Shown here one piece after another: positions 1-10,650 of a stretch of DNA of 64,000 bases. Location of the stretch: positions 1-64,000 of the forward strand of contig SGPL01000122.1 in assembly GCA_004802705.1 (NCBI GenBank), in the 5' to 3' direction. Positions within the stretch are counted from its first letter, which is position 1, and each line of letters starts with the position of its first letter. Below the pieces are notes generated by a model. The model ran no database searches and had not been told where the DNA came from. It saw only the letters and a program-made list of their open reading frames with translations. This DNA comes from Bondarzewia mesenterica. Its lineage: Eukaryota > Basidiomycota > Agaricomycetes > Russulales > Bondarzewiaceae. Both the position numbers and the translations under genes were made by a program.

Positions 1-1000
1 AAAACATCTATTTTTAGCATATAATAATAAAGAGCAATATCTTAGCCAATACTATACTGATTTGGATTTTGTTTTGAGATTATGGATATCTTTATCAAGG
101 TCTTTCACTATAATAATAAACATGATAAAATTATATCATTTTTTATTATGATGCTATAAATAGTATGCTTGACCCTTATACTGTATATATATTAGAACAT
201 ATTCTCATTTTAATTAGCTCACTTATTATGCTCAGCTATATATAGGTGAGCTATATTAAAAACATTAATAACATATATATATATAATATATATAAAAACA
301 TATGAAAAAATATAGAAAACAAACATAGGAAAAAAACATATGAAAAAAAATAGGAAAATAACATAGAAGATAACATAATAAATAACATAGGAAATAACAT
401 ATAAAAAGCTATTTATAATATATAGACACTTTGCAGACCTCATATTAAAATAGCGGCCATTGTATTAATGGGACTCTATAAACCCTTGAGTGATAATATA
501 TGGTAAACTTTGTAAATACACTACAATGATGCCTGCATTGCTGGCGCTGCATTTTGGATGCAAAAACATGTCGACTGGCTCCTGCGCTCAATGTTCATCA
601 CTGACACAATGTTTGTGGCACAGAAATATGCTTACATATAACACTAGCACTGTATGTTTGTGCCACAAATATGCCCACATATATCATTATATGTGAGTGT
701 TTCATGTTTTGGGTCACATGCTCAATACATGGCACTGACACTGCATCCCAAACTATCCTCAATGTTATCTCGATGCTTATAAGAAGCGTTCTGATTCTCA
801 GATTTTTATTGGTGACCCATATCATACACTAACATATATTCACCCTGTACTAGATCCTTAAGGATGCTACAATGTTCTTTTCTCACTCCACACTCAACCT
901 CACAATTGTCACCCCTGCTATGGACCATATTGATCACGAGCTGACTACAAATGTTCTTAAAAGTGAAGAGTATGTGCCCACTATCCATGCCTCTCTCACA
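1..1000. other. AT-rich stretch without a recognisable gene
   Basis: Strongly AT-rich sequence with almost no CpG. I see no conserved protein motif on either strand; the short open frames are what AT-rich DNA gives by chance. Positions 250-425 hold a degenerate short tandem repeat built on AACATA/GGAAAAT-like words. The end near 1,000 is set by the start of homology between the element to the right and a second copy at 23.7-24.3 kb. Confidence 0.6.
250..425. repeat. Degenerate AACATAxGAAAA short tandem repeat
   Basis: The words ACATATGAAAA, AACATAGGAAA and AACATAGAAG recur about every 14-20 bases across the interval, with substitutions and small indels. This is low-complexity repeat DNA; the apparent hydrophobic, Tyr/Ile/Phe-rich frame on the minus strand comes from the repeat and is not a protein. 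Confidence 0.5.
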
Positions 1001-1004
1001 CTTA

Positions 1005-4000
1005 ACCCTTGCAGTGAGCCCTATCCAAGGAGTAGAGGCCTCTTATATAATGAATCAGCAGCATGACACGTTGAGAATGAGCACATCTTTCACTACATTT
1101 CTTTACATCTTGATGTATTTTTATGTATCTTTTACTCATTTGGAGGTACCAATCCACCCTTTATTATTTATTATCCTCAATATAATCATGAGCTGACTTT
1201 CTATGCCTCTCAGCTTAAAAACTCACTAGAACAGACCATAAAAACAGGTCACCACTCATATTTAGCTCCTTGCTGCCTGCTACAGTTTTGCACAAGGGTT
1301 ATAGTTGTAATAAGAAAAATCAACCAGAGGCCTTACAGAAAATATTCAGCAAAAGTAAAAGATCCTTTTACTATGTCACTCAAAATAAATTGCAGGTTTC
1401 TCTTTCCTTAGCTCATTAGTGGCTGCATAATGTCCAGAGGTAGCTCAGCCATGCAAAAAAAAACTATGAAGGCTCTTAAAATGTGTCTCAGTGAGGCTCT
1501 GCATCCTACTAAACAACCCCTACTTCTTGTGACACCTTCTCTTGTGATGCCATCACTCTTTAACACACCAGCCGCTTTGATGCTTTTGCAGGAGATTCAG
1601 CCCCTGCAAAAGGAGAATGATACTCTTTGCAAGCAAAATGCTATTCTCTTCAAGCAAAATGCCATTCTCTATAAGCAAAACTCTGCTCTCTGCAAGCAAA
1701 TTTTGAGAAGCAAGATCAGTCACTTCTCAGTGATTGATAAGGCCATTGCAAAGGCAAAGGTCAAAGTTATGATAATGTTCCTCATCAAGGAGAAGGGAGT
1801 CATAATGAGCCACATACAAGCACTCATCTGCATACTTATTGAGCTTAGAGTTTTATTTAAAAATGTCTTAGCATGGCATGACATATTCTGCAGGCTGCAT
1901 GTGTTTGAATAGTCAGAAAATTTGATAGACATAGTGTCGTCCATCAGATTATTCTCAAAGGCAGTATCTATGCAAAGTTGCAGATAGCAGATGAGATTAT
2001 GCATATGAATAGTAGGTCATTATACACAATTGTTAGAGATATCTGTTGGATCTTCTCTCATTATAGACTTGACAATCTTTGGCACTAGCACAATGCATAA
2101 GAATATTAATCTGGAGGCCACTTTCATCACTTTGAAAACTTCCATTTATCTGTTGTCCTCATCTTATACTTCTACAATAACTGCTGCATCTACTGAGCCT
2201 CAGCTGCATGCATTTTCAATCATGACTGCTCCAAATCATACTAGCAAAGAGCAGCACCATAGATGGGATGCACAATTCTCTAATATTTGTGACATCTACA
2301 ATTGTAGTCCTTTTAAAAAGCAGATGCTAATTTTTATCATGAATATTTTAAGCAAATCAAAGGGTATACTTAGTGGCCATGTAAATGACCAAAAAAAATC
2401 TGGCCAATCTCTTCAAGAAATGAAAGTGTAACATTAATTGAGAGATGCAAGGGCAAGAGGCTGTATAGTCTATGTCCATGGCAGAACTTCTTGGTTTTTG
2501 ATTACATGCTGTAGAGTGATGCTTAACCAATGTCAATGATTATGAACAGTGAAAAGTACTTTCAGAATCTGAGAAGCAGCACAGGAATACTGAGGCATAC
2601 TCTTGCACTATCTCTGAACTGGGACAGGAACAATTTAAGGTGCTTACACCTGAGGAACAGCACTGAAGCAGTTTTTTTTCTTTAGGCTGGCTGTAGAATG
2701 CATAAAGAGATGAATGTGATAAATTGGAGAGGTAGAGGGCATATTATATGGAGGAGTTTCAGATGAGTCCTGAGGCAAAGGCAGCTGGTGTAGAGGCTCT
2801 GATAATGCTCTACAATAAGGATAATGCAGCTGTAGCTGTAGATTGAATGATATCTATATCAAAGGCTTGAGCAAAGTAGATTTCCTCTCATGGTAGTGTC
2901 AACACAACTTCATTAGCAAGCACCATCTTTTGTAATAAACATGATAAGAAGGGCCAGTAAGATAATTATCACTGGTTCTTTGAGTTTGCACTTGGCCACC
3001 TACTACAATGTTTAGACATGAGCAATACTCACTTTGGATCTCATGCTGAAGCTGTGACAGAACTTCTTTTTTATCTTTCCATCTATCTCAAGTTCTTAGA
3101 TGTTATTCACAATGCAAAAGAGAAGAGAACATTTGATCACATGGAGCAGAATATATACAATATCCTTCATGATCCTCTGACTCTTACAGAACTCGTAGTT
3201 TTATCACTCTATTCATAAGCTATCAGCCACCCTTATATGTAGTTCATTTGGGGTTTGACAAGCTAGAATGCACTTAATTTAGGTTTATACCATGCTCAAG
3301 TCATTGAGCACTGCAAGAACATCACTAAAAACTCTAATCTCCTCTTCTCTACCAATTTTAATTCTTAAAAAATGATAACACTTGTTAGCAAATTATGGCA
3401 GCATATAGATGCTATAGCTGTGATTCATCAACTTATATATGACAATAAATTGCTATTTATCTGTGAGGCCCTCATTGCATTCTTTAAGGGTGCCATAGTC
3501 CGATGGAGTTGCTTTGCATCTGAATTTGTGTCTAGTGGATGAATCAATATTGCAACAAATAAAGAGCATAGCACTGCACATATGTGAATGACTAATGATT
3601 ATTGTGAGAACACTTTTAGATTATATCAACAAGTGAAGCACTACACACCAGCAGTGTTACTTTCAACCTGAAATGCAAAGAGCATACATAAGTGCAATAA
3701 TACTAAGTTCTAAATAGCTGAGAATGCAACACTAGCACTTAAAAAGTTTGTTGCTCAAATGAGATGTGAAGCAGACAGTGGTAGTTTAGGTAGGAAGGGC
3801 CATGCAGCACATGTTGAAGCACAGAAGGAGAAGGCAGCAAAGAAAGTTCTTGATAAGGAGAAAGCACACATTAAGCAGGTGGCTCAGATTGCTAAGGTGG
3901 AGGCTATAACTCCACATTTTGAATCAGAATACTAGAGCAATTCCTTGCCTAAGCAGAAGATTAGCAAGGAGGAAATTATCCTATAGCTGACTTAGCTTTG

Positions 4001-4441
4001 AGTTAAAGCTTGGGAGGCTATGGTGCCTACTAGTTTATTCAAGCTAAACAAAACTGAGAAGTTACAAGCTCTTATTTTTCTTCTTAAAACATTTGATGTA
4101 AACAAAGTTGAAAAACTGTATGCTTCTCGAGTGTCTTTAGTTCTAGATAAGCACGCTGATGTCAAAGTAAATGAGATTCCAGATGGAGAGTACTCCAGTG
4201 ATGAAGACCCCTGACTTATTGATTAATTTACTCCTTTATACTTTGAAATGCATCCTATAATTTTCTATATAGCACTATACCATGTATTTACAGCTATTTT
4301 TAATTTTTTATGATTTTATGATTACTTTCACTTGAGTTACATAACCATGACCATGCTTCTACTACTTCTCACCACTGCCCTCTAGCTAAAGAAAGCCATG
4401 TGACTTAGACACTTTTTCAATTGAAAATGCCCATACTCAAT
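1005..4441 (+). mobile_element. Decayed DNA-transposon-like element, full-length copy
   Basis: The ends are defined by comparison within the window. The reverse complement of about 23,692-24,326 matches 1,011-1,345 and then 4,115-4,440, and homology stops on both outer sides (left near 1,005, right after the word CCCATACTCA at about 4,440). The interior carries remnants of a transposase-like protein in the + direction. I could not find convincing terminal inverted repeats or a target duplication, so the superfamily is open. CpG is almost absent and the coding frame has many stops, so the copy is old and inactive. Confidence 0.55.
1430..4214 (+). pseudogene. Transposon-encoded protein remnant (C-terminal region recognisable)
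   Basis: The frame is broken by many stops. The 5' part (1,430-1,912) encodes a short heptad-like region with repeated 'KQNA' words, likely a coiled coil. The most protein-like part is 3,588-4,214: 'NDYCENTFRLYQQ', then a Lys/Glu/Ala-rich helix near 3,800-3,930, and finally 'VPTSLFKLNKTEKLQAL' near 4,025. That order (an N-D-x-x-E-G-like motif, a charged helix, then a short VPxKSxxxKxxKLxAL tail) resembles C-termini I associate with transposon-encoded proteins of Agaricomycetes. I cannot name the family and infer no activity. Confidence 0.4.
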
Positions 4442-4599
4442 GTTCACTCAGCTATTTAGGAGTGCTGACTGTATCAACAAAACCTTTGCTTGTTTATGCT
4501 CAGTTGAACTTAAGTGCTATTTTCAATTACAATTCTCATTTTACCATTAGAGAATTATTCCTTTTGCTTGGTGTTTCACATGGCCAATGTTACTCATGA

Positions 4600-6685
4600 G
4601 CAAAAGGATTCAACAAGCTCTGGCATGCATTCTGCATCACAATAGCTTTTTTTTTGATATATAACACTTAAATATCCATCTACAGGAACCCTTGTTATGC
4701 ATTATCTACTATGCTTTCAATAGGATATCAGTATTATTACCTAAGAAGGTCTAAGACTTGCACAAAAAGCTTTAGTGACTATCAGCCTAGGTTCTACATA
4801 ATAATATTTTTATGCACATATATAAAACTTGCGTATCGGTTTACAAGACCACTTATTCTGCATTCACCATATACTCTCTAGCAAAAACACCATTCTTTTT
4901 TGAGCAAGACAAAAACTTCATCAGAAGACTTCAGTGAGTATCGGCATGGATTCTCTATAAAATTCCCTTTTTGATGAGATACTACACTTGCATATTCACC
5001 ACCAATAGCACATTCCTCAAGCTATTTATTCTTTTAGTCAGTCAGTTGCAGTTCATATTTCATTGTTCTATGGCAAGTTCAATCTGACTTGAAGCCCTAG
5101 CAGCTCATATATGAACTCTTACATTCTATTAGTAGTCTAAGGATATATTATCATAATTTCAAAAATATGTTGCATTTTCACATCCTCAAGGTTTTATAAT
5201 TGTTGATGTTAAAGTAGTAGTTAGTAAGAACTTGCTGCAAAGCAATAGAATGTGAACTACAACTGACTGACTAAAAGAATGAATGGCTTGAGGAATGTGC
5301 TATTGGTGGTGGATATGCAAGTGTAACACTTCATCAAAAAGGGAATTTTATGAAAAATCTATGCCAGCACTCACTGAAGTCTTCTGGTGAAGTCTTTGTC
5401 TTTCTCAAAGAAGAATGGTGTTTTTGCCAGTGAGCATATGGTGAATGCAGAACAAGTGGTCCTGTGAACTGATATGCAAGTTTTATATATATGCATAAAG
5501 TTATTATTATATAAAACTCAAGCTAATAGTCACTGAAGCTTTTTGTGCAAGTCTTAGTCCTTCTTAGGCAACAATACTGATATCCTATTGAAAGTATAGT
5601 AGACAATGCATAACAAGGGTTCTTGTATATGAATATTCAAGTGTTATATATACAAAGAGAGCTGTTGTGATGCAAATGCATGCCAGAGCTTGCTGAAGCT
5701 TTTTGACAAAGTCTTTGCCTTGTTTGGGAAAGAACAGTGTTTTTACTAACAAGCAGGACCACAGATGCAAAACAAGAGTAATTGTAGATGAATATATGGA
5801 TATGATATATAAGCAGAGAACTATTATGATTCAGGATCCACACCATACAATACCAAAGCCATTCTGCAAAGCCTTTGACCTTGTGGGCAAGAAACAGTGA
5901 TCTTACTAGAAAATATGATTTAGAAAGTGTAACAAGTGTTATTTAAGTTGAATATACAAGTGTGATATATAAGCAGGAAGATATTTTGATGTAGAATGCT
6001 TTTTAAACAATGCCAAAGCATTTTTGAAAAGTCTTATACCTTCTTGGTGAAGAACAGTGATCTCTCTGGGCAAGATTATTGAGAAAATAGTACAAATGCT
6101 AGCAGCTATAAATGTACAAGTGTGATACACTAGCCCAAAGCTATTTTGATGTAGAATTCATTTTGGGCTGAAGCTGGGGCCACTTGGATGAAGAACAGTA
6201 ATCTCACTAAGGAATATCATTGAAAATAAAGAACAAGTGCTAGCAGCAATGAATTTACAAGTGTGATACATCAGCCTGAAGCTATTTTAATATAGAATCC
6301 ATGCCAGATTGAAGCTAGGGCTGCTCAGCAAAGTCTTACACCTTTCTGGTGAGGAACAGTGATCTCTCTGGGCAAGGTCATTGAGAAAATAGTACAAGTG
6401 CTAGTGACAATGAATATATAAGTGTAATATATCAGCTTAAAGCTATTTTGATGTAAAATTTATGCCAGGCTAAAGCTGGGGCTGCTTGGTGAAGTATTAT
6501 ACCTTTCTGGTGAAAAACAATAATCTTACTGAGCAACATCATTGAAGACAAAGAATAAGTGCTATTGAATCAATGTGTAAGTGTTCTATATGAGCAAAAA
6601 GCTAATTTAATATAGAATCCTTCTCAAACAATGCTGAAGCCACTTACCAAAGTATTCATCCATTCCAACCATTAAAGATGGTAAT
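4600..6685. repeat. ~160-bp satellite array with a head-to-head inversion
   Basis: From 5,260 to 6,685 a unit of about 155-164 bp recurs. The marker word GAAGAACAGTGATCT or a variant is found near 5,421, 5,565, 5,728, 5,886, 6,050, 6,191, 6,351 and 6,511. The left part, about 4,610-5,075, is the reverse complement of about 5,255-5,705, so the array contains a large imperfect palindrome with arms of ~450 bp and a spacer of ~180 bp. Shared words include TGAGGAATGTGCTATTGG (5,290) opposite its complement near 5,010. Short open frames here are repeat artefacts. Confidence 0.75.
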
Positions 6686-6689
6686 AATG

Positions 6690-7280
6690 AGCAACCATAA
6701 GCAAACAAAACATTATTTACATTTTCGACTCAATAATGGTAAGCAAGCTCTCACTAAAAGTCTCAGCCAAACTATCAGAGATGGGCAACAGCAAGTAGGC
6801 AAAACATTGTTTATATGTTTAGCCCAGCAATGGCGAGCAAGCTCTTGCTGAAAATCTTGGCTAAACTATCAAAGATAGGCAACAATGAGCAAGTAAATAT
6901 TGTTTACATGCTCAGCTCAACAATAGTGAGCAAGCCCTTGCTAAAAATCTTGACTGAACTGTTAGAGATGGGCAACAGTGAGCAGGCAAAATATTGTTTA
7001 CATGCTTGGCCCAGCAATGGCAAGTAAGCTTTTGTTGAAAATCTCAGCTGAACTGTTAGAGATAAGCAATAGTGACTAAGCAAGTCCATAATACCTGCAT
7101 CTATCTCACTCAGCCCAATCATTAAAGTCAGCAAATAATGATGCTAGTTAAACTATTAGAGATGGGCCTACATTGCCATCAGCTAGCCTCAGCTGACTAT
7201 TGGAGATGAGCAAAAAGCACATTGGGCTGCACCATTTAAGATAGAAAAAGACACTGAATAGGCTTAGCAAAGTTAGTGCA
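6690..7280 (+). repeat. ~95-bp minisatellite, copy A
   Basis: Units containing AGAGATGGGCAACAG, a TTGTTTACATGCT-like word and GCAAGCTCTTGCTGAAAAT repeat at about 6,774, 6,871, 6,965 and 7,057, a period of ~95 bp. The array ends in a unique tail (about 7,160-7,260) with GGAGATGAGCAAAAAGCA. The same tail appears at about 32,345-32,440 and inverted at about 25,265-25,380, so the minisatellite is a segment of a dispersed repeat family. Confidence 0.7.
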
Positions 7281-7289
7281 ATATTGTGG

Positions 7290-8153
7290 TTAAGGGTTCA
7301 AGATGTATTAGAATAAGAGGATGAATAAGATATAGAGATAGAACAAGATAGTAAAGATAAATGAATGACATTGATGAAATAAAGTCACCAAGATAGTAAC
7401 AAGTTGCAGCAATATCAAAGGTCACAATAAATTACAGCAAAATCAAAGTTGTAAATTGTAGTTTGCAGGTCGCAAGTTGTAGTCGTAGTTCACACAAGTG
7501 AAATGAGGTCTAAATTTAGAGACTGATCTGATATTTTGTAGAGATGTATTGTAGCTTATATACTGAGTAGAGAGTAGAAACAGGAGACCAAAAGGTATAG
7601 TAAATGTTGTATGACTAAGGTAAAAAATGAGCAAACAAGGGTGAAGTTAGAGCAGGAAGAGTGGAATGAAAAACAAGAATAAGAACTTATAGCGACTGAT
7701 AATCTAGCATTTATTCAAAGAGATGTGAAAGCATGTGAGTTCAAAAGCTTAAAGGTAATTTGTTGAACGCGATAAGTGCCCTGTGAAATAACCTGTAAAT
7801 AACATGTAATAAAATATCAGAATGGAAAAACATGTACTCTAAGTAATATTAAATCAGAATAGGTTGAGGGCGATGTCACAGATAGTCAGCCAATCATACT
7901 AAAAGCCATCGAGCCAAATAGATTAGCTTTGACTACAGCTCAGCATCATCAATCTCAGAGGTCTGACATGTAGAGAAGGTCTAGAGCATTTAAAAATAAA
8001 AGGTCTCATGATTGAAGGGTAAAGGGGCAAAATGAGAAGAAATTACAAAAGATCACAATACATTGCAAATGAACAGAAATGGTGAAGTCTTTGGATTAGA
8101 AACTAGAAGGTGAAAATGATGGCCTATGAGCATAGAGAGCAGGGATGCTCATC
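7290..8153 (-). mobile_element. LTR (old copy L1) of an LTR-retrotransposon family
   Basis: The reverse complement begins TGATGAGCATCCCTGCTC at 8,153 and follows, through many C-to-T and G-to-A differences, the same order of blocks as 14,494-15,090 and 41,414-42,478. One shared block is the promoter-like CAGTATATAAGC box (reverse complement near 7,560). Homology to the 41.4-kb copy continues to about 7,290. CpG words present in the 41.4-kb copy are mostly TG or CA here, so this copy is older or was more strongly mutated. Confidence 0.7.
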
Positions 8154-8159
8154 AGTGTG

Positions 8160-9250
8160 CAATTAATTGCACTATCACATCCATCATAAAAGCAAAGTCC
8201 TTGATCTTAACATCGAGAGTGATCACCTATGGTGCTGCTATGGCTGCAACAGTGATGGGCTCAGTAGCTCCTACTGTAGTACTCAGAAGTATAAATTCTG
8301 CAGCTGTGTGAACTTCACTAAGCTAGAAGGGGTCATCTGGATGATGGTCTAAAAGCTTGAGTTGCAAGCACTGTGATATGCGAGTCCAGAGTTTTGGCTG
8401 AAAATCACAACAGTATGCACAGCTTTATTCAGCAATAGCTAGCTGTCCTTTCTTGATAAAAAATGAGGTGATCATGAGGAATTGGTGATAGTATTCACTT
8501 AGATCACCATGTGATGTGATTTTAAAGTGCAATCACTCACCGATGAGTTTGTCCATATCTACAACTGAGTATTCCTGTCCTTTTTTAGCATCTAAATAAA
8601 AAGGAAAAAAAGTTGACCTTGAACTCCTCATAGGTATTAATTTTTATGGTATAGATTGGTAATGATTCTTAGAGTTCTCTGTTATCAATGCTGAGGAATT
8701 AGCAAGCATGACACTTCTTTTTGAGGTCTTCATCTATCTTGCAGTGCACAAAATAATATTTCAGGTCACTTAAGTAGCAATAAAGCTCACATGGCTAGAA
8801 GGAATTAAAAAAAAGGAGCATTGCAATTACTACATGATGGCATAGAAGGAGCAGCCATGATAGATATCAAAATAGGGCTAAGGGGTAGTGATGTAAGAGA
8901 CAATGATATGTGGGTATAAGAGTAGCATCAAGTATGAGTGTAAAAGGTGTTTGAAGTAGATGATCAGGTGTAAGACCAGGTGACCAATGAGTAGATGAGT
9001 TAAGTATATGAAGAGGTGAAGGTAGTAGAGAATTAGGCAGTGAGAAAAACTGAGTAAGTTTAGATAAAAATGAGAGATCAAGTAGGTTATTGTGATATAC
9101 GAGTAGTAATGATATAATATTGGCAAGTATGAAGAAGTCAGAGGAGGTGCTGATATCAAACTGTGAGTCATCTATGAGATTTTTTGAGTTCTATAATATA
9201 GCTAAAAGTTTTGCACACAAATCATAGAGTTTAGTGCATCACAATAATTA
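8160..9250 (-). pseudogene. gag-like retroelement protein remnant
   Basis: Read on the minus strand, a protein trace runs from about 9,250 down to 8,160: 'HCKIDEDLKKK', 'VNFFPFYLDAKKGQEYSVVD', 'DKLIGE' and 'HHPDDPF*LSEVHTAAEFIL'. These blocks match, from memory, a gag-like protein family widespread in mushroom genomes (usual form HHPDDPYxLxEVHxAAEFVL). Stops and frame changes are frequent, so it is dead. It ends directly against the start of the LTR at 8,153, which suggests that the LTR element inserted into or beside it. Confidence 0.5.
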
Positions 9251-10650
9251 CTGAGGGTAACCAGATAAAATCTTAACTGTCTCTCATGATAAGCTCTAAA
9301 ATAATATGCTAACAGTGTCTCTAAAAGGAAAAACCAACTAAAAAAAACCACTAAAATATATAAATAAGTAAGAGCATCATGGGTCTTTGACTAAGAATCT
9401 CAACGAGTGAGTGAAGTGACAATAACAACAATAATAAAAAAAAAGGGAATGTGCGATGAGAACATAAAGCAAGCAAGTAAGCATGAGCTTTAGGCAAGTT
9501 TGAGGTATTAGCACATTAGAGTGCACAATGTTTTAATGAGTGGATGAATAAAGAGAGCTCATTAAAAGTGGGGCTATGAGAGTGAGTTATAAAAATAAAG
9601 ATACAGGCAATAATGAAGACAATAATGAAGGTGAAGGTGATAAGCTATATGAACCACTCATGACTATGAGGCAAGCTGGAAGTGTCTTACACTCGAGATG
9701 AACTAAAATGCTTATTTTAAGAGATAAAGCAAACTTGTATTGTGAGCACAATAGTACACAATATAAGACTGAATGGTGAGAGAATCATATATTAATAGTT
9801 ATAGGCTGATGTAACTAATACAGAATTACAGTCACATGATTGGGTGCTAATTCTAATTAGGAAGGCAGATAGGAAAAGAGTATGTGTGTATGATAGAGAC
9901 TAATAAAATAAAAACATAAGATAAAATCAATCACAAAATAAAAGGTAGAGATATTGTGTTGAACAATCTCTAGAAGTACATACAAGGTATCAGTGTATTA
10001 TTATGTGCAATAAACTGCAATGTAGAAAGAGATAGGCAAGGTAACTCTATAAGTTGTATGATGCATTCAAAAATAAATAAAAGCAGCTGATTATAATTTG
10101 GCTAAATCAGTGATAATNTTAACTTTTCAGCTATTTATGTTCTATCAGCCATCTATTATAAAGCTTTAGGCAATATCTCATGCTTTGAGTTAGCTGATCT
10201 AGTGATATAGTTATATCATGCACTCTANTGTAGCATCCTTGAGAGGNAAGTCAAAGGCTATAGNGAATAGAATAGAGTTATAAAATAGTNGAGTNATAAA
10301 GCATATTATTATCTAAGACAAAAAAAAGGCATTGAATAATGTGTTTTTAAAGCTAAAATATAAGTGACTAATTAGANATTAATTGCCTGTACATTGACAT
10401 AAAGAATAAGTTATATTACTAATAGCATNGTATAAATATGAAGTAAAGGCTAGTGCTTAGACGATGATANTAATGATAATGNTGATAATGATNGTGATAA
10501 TATTTTATTTTTGTTTGATTATTATTCATCTTACTCAATATTTTAAGCATTGAAGAGGGGAATTTTAAATTATACTAAATATAAATATCAAAATAATCTG
10601 CTACTTATATATATAAAACAAGAGAAATCAGCTCTCACTATTGAGCTGAT
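9250..10650. other. No gene recognised; CpG-poor repeat-derived sequence
   Basis: No conserved protein motif or clear repeat unit was found. Base use is the same as in the flanking mobile-element fossils. Single ambiguous bases start at about 10,118. Confidence 0.5.

Noticed and set aside
219..443. 74-residue hydrophobic minus-strand frame that looks like a membrane protein
   Set aside because: It is the translation of a short AT-rich tandem repeat; no conserved sequence.
1430..4214. KDZ-type transposase
   Set aside because: I looked for the cysteine-rich and DDE-type blocks expected of that family and found none; the family is left open.
4600..6685. CRISPR-like array of regularly spaced repeats
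   Set aside because: Units are ~160 bp long, diverged throughout with no unique spacers, and the DNA is eukaryotic. It is a satellite.
8878..9171. 97-residue Leu/His/Tyr-rich minus-strand frame
   Set aside because: It is an out-of-frame reading of the Ser/Pro-rich part of the gag-like remnant; adjacent frames carry the family motifs.
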